64,000 nt of DNA from Phoronis australis (taxonomy: Eukaryota > Phoronida > Phoronidae): the NCBI GenBank assembly GCA_002633005.1, contig NMRA01000011.1, positions 224,179 to 288,178 on the forward strand, read 5' to 3'. The notes below the pieces were generated by a model, which worked only from the letters and a program-made list of their open reading frames with translations, was not told the origin of the DNA and made no database searches. Shown one piece after another: positions 35,835-48,400 of this stretch. Numbering within the stretch: position 1 is the first letter of the stretch; every line of letters begins with the position of its first letter. A program made the position numbers and the translations under genes.

Positions 35835-38686
35835 AGAAGATCTCTATGTGAAGGCGTTTTTTCTAAAAAGTTTACTTAAAAATTTGAGTTCAGGTTCCAT
35901 ACAAAAATATGCGTTCATGCGGGGATTTTCAAAAATCACGTTTTCCAGATAAAAACGGAATCGTATAGGCATTGCTTTCGTGAACAGAATGGTATTCTGT
36001 GATCGTCGAGAATTTTAAAAAATATAGTTTTTGGGCCTACTATAAGCAATTAAACGTATTTCCGAAATCCCATAGTTGGTAACGATTCACTACCCTATTG
36101 CAGTATTTTTTCCATGATGGCTTCGGATTCAACATTCCTGTTTCAAAGATGCACTGTCGTCACCAGTTAACGTTCCATTATAATAATAGGCTTTGTAGAT
36201 TCCATAATGGAAAATGGCCGCAATTTCCAATTTCTGATGATACTTGGTTCCAATAGCCTGTAGATTTCATCGCGCTTCACTATTGCAGTCACAGACTCAC
36301 CATAGTTCTGCTCATAGCTCATCTCTACACAAGCATGCAGTTCAATCATCTTGCATCCAGCCATATTGCGTATTTTATCTTTATTTGAAGCGAAACAGAA
36401 ATCCTGTGATTCTTTGATGTTTTTGTGTCATAATCTATAAAATAAACAATTGCTCTCGAATTTTAAGACTGTTCCGCCTCAACTTGATTTGCATAACCAT
36501 GTTTATTCGCCTTGCAAAGACTGGGCCTTCCTTCAGGTAGAAGACGACCAAACATGCAGTGTGTCTACATTTCATTGATTCGTGTTATGATAATACAGGA
36601 ACATATGGAGAGAACATGAGAAGTTCAAACGAAAATCACTAATTAAAAGGATACATTTAAATACACGCATGCATACATTCATATTTACCGGCAGACGCTA
36701 CACACAGGCTGCCATCATACATACTCACGCACACAAATACATACATTCATGGACAGACGTACAGCAGGAAATACACACAAGCAGACATACGCACATATAC
36801 AAACAATGTATTTTCGAAAACTTGAGCTAGAAGTTGTTTACTATTGAAAGATCCCAACTATCGAACGATACCCGGGTGTTTACATGTTTAATATCACAAT
36901 TAACATTTTTCAAAGATACAAATAAGTTAGAATTTTGTAACGACGGATAGTGTAACTAAGAATCAAATTAAAATAGACTGTATGTCGTATTTGTATCGAA
37001 ATCGGTCGCTCCCGCATCGCCATTCGTTTACCATTCGAATAATCGTCACCCCCTTGTCATTTGTTGAATTGTTCTATTTGATACCGATGATGTCTTATCT
37101 TCTAGTATTAACTGTGAACAGATTTCCGAAAAGTTTTCCTTTCCCAGATTTCCACAGGAGAATGTTTCTTTCTCTAAACCAACACAGTATGTCGCCGCCT
37201 GAGCCATATAGATTATTGTCTATTGGTACACATTGTCTTGTTTTTGCAGCAAAATTTCAGATCAAGTTGAATTTTTAGAATTTGCTGGGATATTATGCTT
37301 AAAACAGGAATTGAAGTATTTCCGGAGACAAATTTAGATTTGAGAATGCTATCGCATACTACATTTTCAGTCGACCTGCTAGGCTCCAAGCATGATTTGT
37401 ATGTAACCTGGTGCTGTGCAGATTGACGTTCCCCACATGCGGAGATGACGTTCACCTCAGTTCATCGGTTTAACCCCAGCTGCCGAACAATCTTTGCCAA
37501 TCGCGTTTTCCGCCATCGGTGTCAAATTCGCATGATTTGTATCCACAGGTTTGATTGTGCCCCAATTAATATAACAAGTTTACTACTGCTATCAATATTT
37601 GTGAGACGTCTACATACTCACATCGTTCATAACTGTGTCTCCATATATTACCCATTAGTAGAATTAAACCAATCCCCTGGTTGCGAAAAATGAATGAACG
37701 AGACTATCCATTCTCGATTTATCTTCGTATGTGTGGCGAATGTAAAAATATTACTTTCATCGTATTCGTTCAAGAGGATAAATCGTGTAAAAGTAAAAAA
37801 TAAATTTACTAAAATTATATCTATCTGTATAAAATGTTGGTTTAGTTTCGCTATAAATGTAAAGCTTAGGGTACCTCAGTTAACACTTTCGGCGTTATTG
37901 ATTTAAGCCAGATGGCTTGTCACGACTGACCGTTTTACGATTCGATCACCGACCACGGTGTCGAGCAGTAGCGACGAGTTAGCGGTAATGCCAAGCTCAG
38001 AGACCGCCGTCTATCTGAGTGGTTACCGGTAAGTGGCCTAAACCAAAAATTTGTTTCTTTAACGGGGCGCAATTAATAGCCGCTTTTTAGTAGCTCTAAA
38101 GACGGTAGCTGTTGATTATGTCTTTTTCATTAAACTAGCGGTTCTCGGTGTAGCCTTTAAATGTTAATTCATAAGTGTGTTTTTTCTTTTCACCTGTAAT
38201 TAAAGTTGAGTTGCAATTTCAAAGTCGGGATATTTTCATTACACCTTCGCGACGTTTAGCTGTTTACCTAGTGACGGCTATTCGTGTTTATTTTTCTCAA
38301 GAAAAATGCAACTGCAGCCACTGTAGTTAGAGCAGTGTCATAATTGCTATCTGTCTGACGCCATTAACTCCGGGATCTCTGTCTAACCAAATAAGCAATG
38401 TTTTGAAGGTTTCTAACTTGTGTTCTCGGGCTGATGTCGAAGACACGCGTAAGCTTTCGTGCAGTAGGCGCGAGCAGAAGCACACGCCCTCACGCAACTA
38501 TAAAGAGTACACCCAAAATGTTTGACACGTGCCCTTACATTAAAAATTTTGCATGTTCGCGGAATAACCGTTGCTTCATTTTTAGGTACATGCAGATGTC
38601 TCTGATGTCCGTGTACACACCTGTCATGAAAAGCATTAGTGTCTATACGAGTGTTTATCATCTCATAGTACTTTCAAATTAGTTAC
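35835..38686. other. Intergenic, with an ACAY-rich patch
   Basis: About 36660-36800 is an imperfect ACACA/CATACA microsatellite. Frames at 36982-37278 and 37445-37906 have no motif, no conserved copy in the window and no clear splice context. Nothing else supported. Confidence 0.4.
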
Positions 38687-38995
38687 TTAAAGATGCATGG
38701 AACGCAAAAACTCGTAAAAATACCTTTTAAACAGATCCTGACGAATTTACTTTTTGGGATGTTAAAGAGTTTCCACCATGACCCTGTGTCTCAAAAAAAA
38801 TATTAATACGTATTAAGAGATTTAATATTAGTATACCTTTCGCTAAGAAACAAACCAAAAATACTTAAAATGTGTATTTTTTCGTTATCGGAGTTATACG
38901 TAATGGGTGGAAGACCGTCTCCGCCGTCGTTGTTTTTACCAGTGCGATACTGATGAGTTGTGAAGAAAGTCCGTGGAGAGCGGCCTTTCTCAAAC

Positions 38996-39245
38996 ATGAA
39001 CAGTTACGTTTGTAGAGGCTGTAGTAACAGCAACTTTGACTGAGAACGTCTTTGTGTTCAAATTTCCTAAATACGGTTTGTGCGCTGCACGAGAGTGTGG
39101 CATGTCACTGTGGAACATGCGATTCAGTCGGGAGACGCACTTTGTTCGGCACATTACAAGGAATCGTGTTTCAGTCAAACAAAACAGCAGCGTTACGATG
39201 AAGGACTCGCCACCTTCTAAGCGCCGTATTTGCAAATTTTATAAA
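38996..39245 (+). pseudogene. THAP-domain relic inside the 38.7-kb element
   Basis: ATG at 38996 gives MNSYVCRGCSNSNFD, a good THAP start with the C-x2-C zinc pair, then a stop. The next frame continues ENVFVFKFPKYG, matching the F.FP block, and ends after RRICKFYK. The frameshift and stop abolish the domain. It sits about 300 bp inside the TTAA terminus, a position comparable with the THAP relic of the 10.4-kb element. Confidence 0.5.
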
Positions 39246-39369
39246 TAACGAACAAACTACTTCCATTCTGGGGTGAGTGATGCAAGCCCCTCGACCACGG
39301 CCCAGATCGCATGCTACCACACGCCAGGTTTATGCGTTGTGTTTAGACCGTGCTCATTCCATCGTCGCA

Positions 39370-39613
39370 CATAGGCGGATTTAGGGGGGCCCAGGGCCGC
39401 CCTCCTAGCTCCCTCAAGCAAACTGAAAGAGCAACAGTGCGAAGCGTGAGTAAATATTGAGTTCAGGAATTCAGGAAGTAGAACCGGTAGCTTGCCTGAA
39501 CAGAGGGTGCACCTCCACGGACCTGCGCACATGCAATTGCCAATCACACCTTGTCCAATTTCCTGGGGCAACATGTTGGCCCCCCCCCTTATGTTATCCT
39601 AGATCCGCCACTG
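39370..39613. mobile_element. hAT-like MITE nested in the 38.7-kb element
   Basis: Starts CATAGGCGGATTTAGGGGGG and ends CCTAGATCCGCCACTG, the same termini as 21339-22010, so both belong to one family. Internally it is shorter (244 bp). No matching 5-bp flanks are visible; the right flank is disturbed by the single-N duplication that begins inside its right end. Confidence 0.6.
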
Positions 39614-39745
39614 AGGTAATTGTGATTATGAGTGACTCAGGTTTACTGTGGCCTTTGTCNATGTTGGCCCCCCCTTATGTTATCCTAGATCCGCCACTGT
39701 GGTAATTGTGATTATGAGTGACTCAGGTTTACTGTGGCCTTTGTC
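39573..39745. repeat. Single-N duplication, ~86-bp copies
   Basis: 39573-39659 (starting ATGTTGGCCCC and ending GGCCTTTGTC) is repeated at 39661-39745, around the N at 39660. The only clear differences are the C-run length (9 versus 7) and one base after CCGCCACTG. Interpreted as an unmerged contig overlap. Confidence 0.9.
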
Positions 39746-40716
39746 AGTGATTAAGTGTCTATTTTGTGAATATTGACCACTCTTTGGCTCAGGGTGGCTG
39801 ACATATGTCTGGAGCATTACTCGTGCAAGTGAGTCGTGTTCATTCGGCCTCAAAACCGACAAAAGTTTGCTAAGTGGGAAATCAAATTCATTGTTTGATT
39901 CTTCGAGTACTTGATTGTAGGTTCCGTATCCACTTTCCTCTCTATCTGCATAGTAATTGTCCAGTTGTCGCTCAAAATCGTCCTCGTCTTCTCATCTGCC
40001 GTGTTCCACCATTGCAATTCATTGTCAAGTGACCAAACGTGTTCCACTCATTACATCATTTGGCGGGCAACTTGGAAATAACTAATTTTTCTTCAAAATT
40101 AAAGAAATTTGTGACTATTCGGCATAAAAAGTACTTATTTAGTTTGATTTTATGGTATTCATTTCATATTAGCTAATTAGAACCTCAAAAACTAAGAAAA
40201 TGCATGGTGGGATCTCTTTAAAGTGAAAGTTATTCATTTTGAATATTGGAAGAATTTCTAGAAAAATTGTCAGATTCACAATTTTTTTAACACAGACGAA
40301 ATAAAAACTTCTTCATCCCAATACCTTTTTGAAATTCTCCGCCCTTAATAACATAATTAAAATTCTGGATGCTGCTTGAAATCGCCATTCTTTTGTTTTT
40401 CCCAAAGGTCAAAGGTCACATTCCCCATATAATGGAAATGTGTTACGTCTATACATGTATCTTGCCATACGAAATAAGGAGACTTGCTTTGCCGTGTGTG
40501 ACAAAAATCAAAGAGGTGACGAGTGGTTGACAGACTGTTTTTTTTTTCTTGGAAGTTTAAACCTAAAGGAAAAATGCTTTAGCATCAACAGAAATTCAAA
40601 ATTTTTACGAACAAACAGTAAAAACACCTTGTGAACAGCTTGGTTTTACTAGGTTCAGTGACAGAGGATCACTTTGAATAATGCAATATACGTCTGTATT
40701 TCACGTTCTACGCCTT

Positions 40717-41144
40717 TGTAAGTTTAAATTAAAATAACTCAATATCAAATTAAATCTAACAGTAATGTTTATCTATGTGATGAACTTCATTTCCAGCAGT
40801 TAACCTCGCTTCATGCTCCGTGTCTTGGTGCACATACTTCTGTCTCGAATTTCTTGTTTTTACTTCGCATCTTTGTTTATTACCCATTTGTGTTTGTTTA
40901 TGAATACATAATTCTGAACCGCCGTAGAAATGTTTACCGTCACAGGTGGTGTGCTGATCAGACTTGAAATGTTTGCGACTATGTTTGTGTCTTAACATTT
41001 TTTGTGGACCGGGGTTCGAAGTATTCAATAAACCAGAATAAATCAGCCATCTTTAGCATGACATTACACTTGTCCCTTACTTTTACTCACGTGATACCTA
41101 TGTCCAGGCAGGAGGCGCATGCGCATGAATTTGGACGTGAGGGC
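40717..41144. other. Intergenic, nothing recognised
   Basis: The 90-codon minus-strand frame at 40756-41028 has no motif. Confidence 0.4.
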
Positions 41145-41634
41145 AGCTCAGCTTCGTCCCCAAACCTGAAGATGGCGCTGATCGGTTTAGCCATTGAGGC
41201 TTGGTTATGGAAAATGAATGCTGCACAATGATTGGCCGTTGCCTTGACGTCATTAAATGAAGGCTGATTTTAATTATTTCCACGGTTGTTGTTGTTGCCA
41301 TTCGTGAGGCAGAGGGCATGTTTGGTTATTGTTTGAAATCAAGGTTCTTGGCTTTTTTATTAATAGTATCATAGAAATTAATCTATTTTCAAATCAAAAT
41401 ACATCATTTTTTTTAGACCTAATTTAGACCTAAATTGCTGCAGTTTACCGTTCATTTTCATTTTTATATTATTCTGCAGAAAATTTCAAAGTTGATATAA
41501 CTGTCTATTACCCGTGATATTCCCACGATTATCATAAAAATGTTTCAGAATTCTGACACATTTCATTTCCTATAACCAAGCCTCAAATGGCTCAACCGAT
41601 CAGCGCCACCTTGAGGCTTGGGGACGAGGCTGGA
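41145..41634. mobile_element. Foldback element with ~70-bp inverted arms
   Basis: The left arm, 41145-41220, contains GATGGCGCTGATCGGTTTAG and TTGAGGCTTGGTTATGG. The right arm, 41561-41634, reads the same on the minus strand with a handful of changes (GGTGGCGCTGATCGGTTGAG, TTGAGGCTTGGTTATAGG). The ~340-bp spacer is AT-rich and non-coding. Likely a foldback MITE; the ends are not defined by a target duplication. Confidence 0.75.
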
Positions 41635-43080
41635 CCGCAGTTTCTCTTGTGAGCATGGTGGCTGCAATACGTACGGTAATGAATGTATTCATAAATATAA
41701 GATGGCAATTTTTGACGACTAATCCATAGACCACTGGTCCACTACTGATAAATCAGTACATTTCCTCCTAAACTTGTACGCATTTTAAATGATTAACAAT
41801 GCCCTTCATGATCACAGTTCCTTTATGTGTGTTCCGCGTGTGCCGCGCTGTTATTCTCAACGTAAAGAACTTGTTTTGTGACGTCATCGGTGATATATTA
41901 GGTAACACGTGTCTTTTTGTTGACAATAATCCGAGAAACTAGAAAATAAAAATACTGTTGTTGATGCTTTTACTTAAGTCCATTGGAAGGCATGCAAACC
42001 ATAAAGCTTAAAACTTTTGTTTCCTAAGTAGATCTTCGGAGTTTTTTACGTTTTTAGAGATTCTTGGTAGATAACCAAATCTTAAAATCGCATTATGAAG
42101 CAGAAAACATGTTATGACCCATAGGAGCGTGCTGAACAATTGCACTTCACACAGAAAATGTTGACGCCACTGTCGTCATCATTAAACATGTTAAAACAAG
42201 CCATAGCGCTAGGTTAATTGGATGTGTTTAATTTTTCGGGTTTCAACATTCGTAAGTCAATATGCATTATTGCCAGTTCTTTTACTTATGTCAATTTGGG
42301 TTTTCTCAAGGAGTTTTTGTGCTTCCAGCGAAATGCAGCCACTTGACATGGAGGCATTTTAGCAGAAAATTACGTCCGTTTTCGTTAGGTGGCAACAGGA
42401 GGCGCCATGATACATTCAAAGGAAAAATATCGGTGGTTTGCACAATTAGTCTCAATATCATATGTTACTGCTTCTCAGGTGTCATATGAAAGAAATATAA
42501 AAGGGTCAGTGAAGTCCTAAGAAATTAATGTTTTTTCCAAATAAACCCCGTAAGAGCGACTATGTTTTCAGACATTTTTCTGCGCGCGTATGTTGAATAG
42601 GCTTAGCCACATAAGTCAATACACTTAAGTGGTGAATAACGGAAAGGAGTTGATAGAGTTATTACCGAAAGTCCTAATGTTTTTGTCAATCGGTAGTTGT
42701 TACAGTATCGTGGTAGTCGTTAAGTGGGAATTTTCGACCGTCTCACTCTATATCACAGGTTTGGTTTTGTGCTAGTTTCACTAGTTACTTTTCTACTGCA
42801 TTTTCTGCAAAAGCAAGTGTACGTACATTATATTTATCTCGCCACTGTAATTACCGTATAAAACCAAGGAACGCTTATATACAATGTAACTTGACCTGCG
42901 AGTGTGCAACTAAGTGTAATTTCATACGTGATTCTCTAAAACCTTAACTGTCAATTGCTGCCAATTACAAAACTGCAATTGTAATCATTACTATATGCGC
43001 TGACACCATCGAACAGGAATGCTTAATTAGCACTCGCGGTACGTGGAAACTTCTGTATGCACTGATCAAAATTATATTCG
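41635..43080. other. Intergenic, nothing recognised
   Basis: No supported frame or repeat. Confidence 0.4.
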
Positions 43081-43438
43081 CGGGGGATCAACAATTGGTC
43101 GGACTTCAAAACCACTTGCCCGAACTTCAAAACCAGTCGGCTGGACTGCAAAACCTAATGAACGGTGATTAAAACAAGTTGTTCGTACTTTAAAACGGAG
43201 TGGCCTTACCCAAAAAACTAGTTGACAGGCAATTTGTTCGGCCTTTGTGTTTGAGAACCGGTCAACCCGTTTTACTAGGTACGGCCAATCAGATTTTTGG
43301 GTGCAACCATCTCGTTTTGAGGTCCAACCACAGAGTTGGAACACCGGCCATTGGGTTTTAAACTGAATCCAGCCAGCTTGTTTTGAAGTACTGGCAAGTG
43401 GTTTATAAGTCCAACCAATTGTTGACCCTCCCCTTGAA
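43081..43438. mobile_element. Foldback element with 21-bp repeat arms (second type)
   Basis: The left arm (43083-43215) and the reverse complement of the right arm (about 43280-43435) both start GATCAACAATTGGTCGGACT or a close variant. Both are built of ~21-bp units with consensus CCANNTGGNCGGACTTCAAA. Arm identity is highest in the outer 70 bp. One unit pair forms a hairpin, TCCAAC/GTTGGA at 43323-43340. Because 21 is divisible by three, the array stays open on the minus strand and gives a 139-codon frame with a 7-residue rhythm (TGFEVRASGFEVRP). I regard that frame as a by-product. Confidence 0.7.
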
Positions 43439-43599
43439 TTTGGTTTGTAAACGTAGAGCGCTGCGCCGCGTCCTTTCAATCTGACCTTCATAGACCTAAA
43501 TTGTTAGATGTATTTGGCTCGTAGCCACCACAATCTGCTGTAGTGCCTCGATGATTATGCAAAATTTATTGAAGAGGTTTGGGCCAACTTCCTTGGAGA

Positions 43600-43672
43600 T
43601 CTCTGCCCACTTCGCTAAATGGGGGCTCGTTCGAGCCTCAGAGCACCAGAGCCCGCTCCCTGGGTGCGCGCA
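43600..43672 (-). mobile_element. Terminal fragment of the GCGCGCACCC-type MITE
   Basis: On the minus strand it reads CATGCGCGCACCCAGG ... GCGAAGTGGGC, the left ~70 bp of the family seen at 32.0, 55.4 and 58.1 kb. The other end is missing. Confidence 0.55.
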
Positions 43673-43789
43673 TGATGGTTTGACATGTTGTTTTGCCGTT
43701 GATAAATGATCTCACCACCGTCTCGTAAGCGTTCGGCTGTGAGGTATAATTTTGACCCGTCGGGTTCGCGCTCGCTTACATTGACTGCG

Positions 43790-43868
43790 GAGGGATCAAC
43801 AATTGTTCGGACTTCAAAACCACTTGCCCGAACGCCAAAACCAGTCGGCTGGACTGCAAAACCTGAAA
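43790..43868. repeat. Second copy of the 43.08-kb foldback arm end
   Basis: GGGATCAACAATTGTTCGGA through GACTGCAAAACCT is nearly identical to 43085-43156 and has three 21-bp units. Either a solo arm or a truncated second insertion 700 bp from the full foldback. Confidence 0.8.
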
Positions 43869-44046
43869 ATGTCAAAAGATTAAAATGCCTCCTACATTTT
43901 TTTAGCCACCGTTACTCCTAAAAATGTTTTTCAGTATTTTTACGATCCTGGGAAGTGTTAGCAGTACTATTTATTTTTTGACCTGATCACAAATTTTGTC
44001 TTGCATTGTGCTGCTGTAATTTGCTAAGCTCTTTAATGTCGTTTCA

Positions 44047-45251
44047 GGTAAATATCGAATGGTTGGGTGATAGGCCCAGCGAAATTATCTGGCAGCATGG
44101 GTGAAACGATGATGAATCAGTCAGAAATGGAATGTTCAAACATCAGCCTTGAGACTGACGAACTCACCAAGGAAGTGGAAAGAATTGTACCTATCGTTGT
44201 CCCTACAATATTCGCGTTTATCGCTTTATTGGGATTCGTGGGTAATTTGCTGGTGATCATCGTTGTCCTGTCGAATAAGCAGATGCGAAATACGACCAAC
44301 GTGTTAATCACAAACTTGGCTTTCGCCGATTTATTCGTCATTATCATATGCGTGCCCTTTACTGCTGTAAGGTATTCTGTGTTCGTCTGGCCGTTCGGCA
44401 TCACGTGGTGCAAAATTGTTAATTTTGTGATGTACTGCAGCGCGTGGGGCAGCGTCTACACGTTAGTGCTTATGTCCCTTGATCGCTACCTCGCAGTTGT
44501 TCACGCTATCAAATCGCTACGATTTCGCACAACTAGAAATGCTATTCTATGCATTGCAGTCACGTGGCTTGTGATATTCGCCGTCAACATACCATCATTA
44601 ATTTTCTACAATATCGACTCATATCCCGAGAGAAACGGCCAAGGAGAATGTGAAATAAGACGGGTGTGCTTTCTTAGCCCCTATCCGATACGTGACCGCA
44701 AACTGCGCACGCAGCTGTTCTACACGTGTTTTCTGGTGTTCGGATATATGCTTCCTTTATCTCTCGTCTGCGTTCTCTACGGGTTCATGCTGCGTCGTCT
44801 ACTGTTCAAAGCGGCACCTGGAGGTTCACAGTCGGTTGAAACTTTGCGTTCTAAAAAGAGAGTAACTCGACTGGTTGTCATCGTTGTTTGCATCTTTGCC
44901 GTGTGCTGGCTCCCTATACATGTCGTATTGATGTTGAGCTCACACAGGAGGGTAGAGACGTCTCCGGCATTCATCGCTTTGATGTTGGGAGCCAACGTCT
45001 TCGCTTGGTTGAACTCTTGCGTGAACCCCATTCTGTATGCATTTCTGTCGGAAAATTTCAGGCGTGGATTCAAAAAGATTCTAAGCTGCGGTCGCTTTAA
45101 ACCCGCTAAGATGGACATTGAGCGAACATATGTGCAGCGCAATATACAGGAGAGGGACAACGAGAACAACGAAAACGGTAAACTGGTGACCACGACCTTA
45201 TTGGTTGGAAATGACTGGGACAACGAAAACGCCCATGTGACGGTTCTATGA
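44047..45251 (+). CDS. Allatostatin-A/galanin-receptor-type GPCR
   Basis: Rhodopsin-class (family A) peptide receptor of the plasma membrane. I place translation at the ATG at 44097 (384 aa); the frame also opens upstream but without an ATG. A splice acceptor, TGTCGTTTCAG, ends at 44046, so at least one 5' non-coding exon is expected upstream. The N-terminus has NQS and NIS glycosylation sites (residues 7, 15). N50 lies in TM1 and LAFAD (74-78) in TM2. C105 at TM3 likely pairs with an extracellular-loop-2 Cys. DRYLAVVH is at 129-136, CWLP at 270-273 in TM6 and NPILY at 310-314 in TM7, and C331 may be palmitoylated. The TM2 entry (MRNTTNVLITNLAFADL) and VYTLVLMSLDRYLAVVH are typical of allatostatin-A/galanin receptors, which signal through G proteins on neuropeptide binding. 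The coding region is single-exon and intact. The ligand is unknown; a kisspeptin- or somatostatin-type receptor is a less likely alternative. Confidence 0.92.
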
Positions 45252-45430
45252 CACGTTTGTCAACTGATACAATTTACTGTTGCCTATGTACATAAAAGAA
45301 CTATTATGTTTCGGTAACTATACGTGCAAAGCAGCAACCCTCTATTAGCATTGTCGCGTTTTGATCCGAAAATGTGATAGACGTTCCTCATTTTGTTTCA
45401 CTGTTTAAAGTTAGACGTACGTGAATGTTA

Positions 45431-45436
45431 AATAAA
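45431..45436 (+). promoter_or_regulatory. Probable polyadenylation signal of the GPCR
   Basis: AATAAA 180 bp after the stop codon, followed within 30 bp by TTCTGTTGTTAACTGCCGTGT. It is the first canonical signal downstream. Confidence 0.55.
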
Positions 45437-48400
45437 CGTTCTGTTGTTAACTGCCGTGTCTGAAAGCCTTGAGTATTGTGGCCATCTTAGCCGGAGTTTC
45501 GTTCTCAGTCAATCAGCTTGAGTACACTCATGTCGAAGATACAGAGAGGCGTACCTTAAAAATGTCTCGGCGGCCGGGACGAAAGGTAGCCGTGCCTCGT
45601 CGCAAGGGTTCGATTACTACCATTTAAGACAACTAACGTATTTGTTAACCGGTTGAAAGTTGTGATTTAGATTAACTGTTGAGACCGTTCAGGTATTAAG
45701 AGCCATTCCAGGAGAAAATCAAAAAAATCAAGAAATCACTCTAAGGATCAAATTTTGGATTCACTTAATTTTGTGATACAAAAATCATCAATGTTGCACT
45801 GATTTTTTAATTTTTTACCTATACACGTAGACCTTCAAAAGTTCAACAAGACTATGGCACGTTTTGGCATAGCGAAAAAAGCAATTTCCCAATATCAAAA
45901 ACAGGTAGACCGCATCCACTGAGAGAAAAAATACACATGTATTGGGATTAGGAAGTTATACATAAGGACTCCCAAATAAAATTGATACACATACTTTCGC
46001 TGCATCCATCAAGTAACAGGGGAGATAAATCCGGAAGCACTGTTTTGTAATGTTGAAAGTGGGTGTCTACAATCCAGTTTGCGGGGGTGTGGATATTGAA
46101 AGATATGCTTATGGATATTGAAAGATATGCTTATGGATAGACATTTGATGCGTGAGCAATGGGCTTTCTTCATTTTTTGTTCTAAAAATGGCCCAATATT
46201 GCGTATTCTGCACCCTTTTAAACGGAGGTTTTTTGTAACTCCATTTTCATTTTGAAAAATGATTTCAAGCAGACAGAATTAATGAAGATAAACATTTTAC
46301 AGACCATAATGCTGTCTGACAGATCCATATACCAGTTCAACCATTGGACTTCTTCTGAAATAAGGGTTCGACACTACATGTATATAAAGTGGGAGAACCG
46401 AAAAAGGTTTTTTCGCTTTGAATAAAAAAGCCTTTATCACAAGAAACGCATCGTTGTCTGAATACAAAAATCGCTCAGTGCATTCGAAACTGTTGCTATT
46501 TTTGTGTCTAAATTTAACTCACTTTTTTATTGGGTCGGCCATCTCGGACGACAGCGGCATAGGTTACGAGTTGAACGGTGTTTATAAATTATTTTCATCA
46601 AAATTCTACAATAAAATTTAGTGACACATATTCTTACCTACAATTCTGTACAATTCACGAGTTTTTACTATGACTGATCACACAGATGTTACTTATTGAT
46701 GCTGAAAATGCTCAAAGTCGCATTTCCGGCGGCACCGGCAACGTGGCGACTTTTGCTGAACTGAAAGGCATGTTCAACCGGCTACATTGGCGTTGGTGAA
46801 GAATTATCTAGGATGCATTTGTAGAGTGGTTGATACAAACAAGCAGCTTTGTACAGTGTTCTGGTGTTTGTGCTAAACCTATAAGGATTATTTTATTTAT
46901 TTTAATGTGAAGTGCACATTAAATAGCTCGTACGAAGCGCTAGAAAATTAATTGAATTTTTTAAATCGTTTTTGGTTTGAAACTCATCTTCTCTTCAAGA
47001 TACGACTATGTGTCACGACATGACACATATTTTTCTAAATAATATTTTATGCATAAACTATGTTTCACAACATGTTACTTTCTACTTCAGGTCACGTCAA
47101 AGTAATAAAATGTGAAGAAGCCTAATTGATCTAAAGAAATAAGCTATATTTGGAAGTGTGAAGCTTTTCTCAAAGTTTTATTCTTATATCTTTCATACTT
47201 TTTTATTATCATGCTTGTCAAATTCAGATTTAACTTGCAAATGTAATCCTCAACTACCTTCATTGTTTGAAACTCATGTGTCCACTATTTTAAGAGATGA
47301 CATTTTTACCTGAATGGGAGTGTGACAACAGGTGACAAAATCAATTTTGGAAGAATTAAAAAGCAATTAACATCCTGTAGAAATAAAAAGACTTTGACCA
47401 TTTCGTTTTACCATGAAAACATATTTGAAAAAAATGAAGCCACTTGATGAGCTTTACGAGATTCAGCTGCACACTGCCCGTAGTTAAAGTCTATAAAATA
47501 TTCAATGGTGTGTCCTTTTCATAAACTGTTGCTTGGAAACAAACAAAAACCTCCCGTGTATTGGCAGTTACTGTAATTTCGTGATGTGAAATTTCCCATT
47601 GAAAGCTGGTTTGTGAGACTGTTTCGGGTGATGGAAGTGTGCATTCAGACCACCTCGGGTATTTGCGTAGCTTCAAGTTATGCCTTGGAGGTGTTTCATA
47701 TCAGCGCATCTGTCGTGTACCCTCAAAATGGAAAACTCCGTCGACTGTGCCAGGATGTCTCTGTGATAACAGGCTAATAAAAGGTAACAGTGACGTCTGG
47801 GATCTGCTTTATGAAAATGACTTTTATGTAAGACCTTATCGACTTGTCGGTGTATTTAGCAAACAGCTGCAAAACTATTGATTTTAATTCACTATAGTGT
47901 AGTATGTATTTTCTGAATATAAAGTCTGTCGAATTTGATTTTTGACTTTATACAAATATGCTGTGACTCTGTCATTTTAGTAAACTTAAGCAAAAAGGAA
48001 CGTACATCCGTAGCGAAACAACAGTATCAATAATATTCTCCAATGTAGTCCGTTACAAATATCCATGATGAATTCTCAAAAACGCTACTGCAGTTTTCTA
48101 AATTGTCATTTCGATTTCATTTTATGCAACTGTTGATTTTTTTCATAAAATCTTGTTTTACATCCCCTCGTGCAAAAATGGAACAAATCCCAGCAGCGTG
48201 TTGGCGAACATTAGTGCTGAAAGTTTCATTTGAATCCAATCAGCCATTTCGATATGATGTTCCTCAGTCTGCATAGGTCGCAAGCTCGTCGCATAGATAT
48301 CGATAGATAGGCGTATCCATTGTTCACTTTGTTTTTTTCGTCCTTATAACAAAGATAATGACAAGCATTTATCGGTAACGGGCTGTGTGCGGCTAAAGTA

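Larger units (their letters stand above)
38691..40716 (+). mobile_element. Probable Kolobok-like TTAA element with THAP relic
   Basis: The left end is TTAA (38687-38690) then AGATGCATGGAACGC, shared with the shorter copy at 16158. The right end, TTTCACGTTCTACGCCTTT near 40698-40716, is a diverged inverse of that terminus (best compared with AAAGAGGCATGGGACGTGAA of the 16.1-kb copy). It is followed by GTAA rather than TTAA. Inside lie a THAP relic (38996-39245), a nested hAT-like MITE (39370-39613) and a single-N assembly duplication. Boundaries are approximate; the right end is the uncertain one. Confidence 0.4.

Noticed and set aside
43072-43491. 139-codon minus-strand frame with a 7-residue repeat
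   Set aside because: Explained by the 21-bp units of the foldback arms: a period divisible by three keeps a frame open. The frame also crosses both inverted arms, which is unlikely for a real protein.
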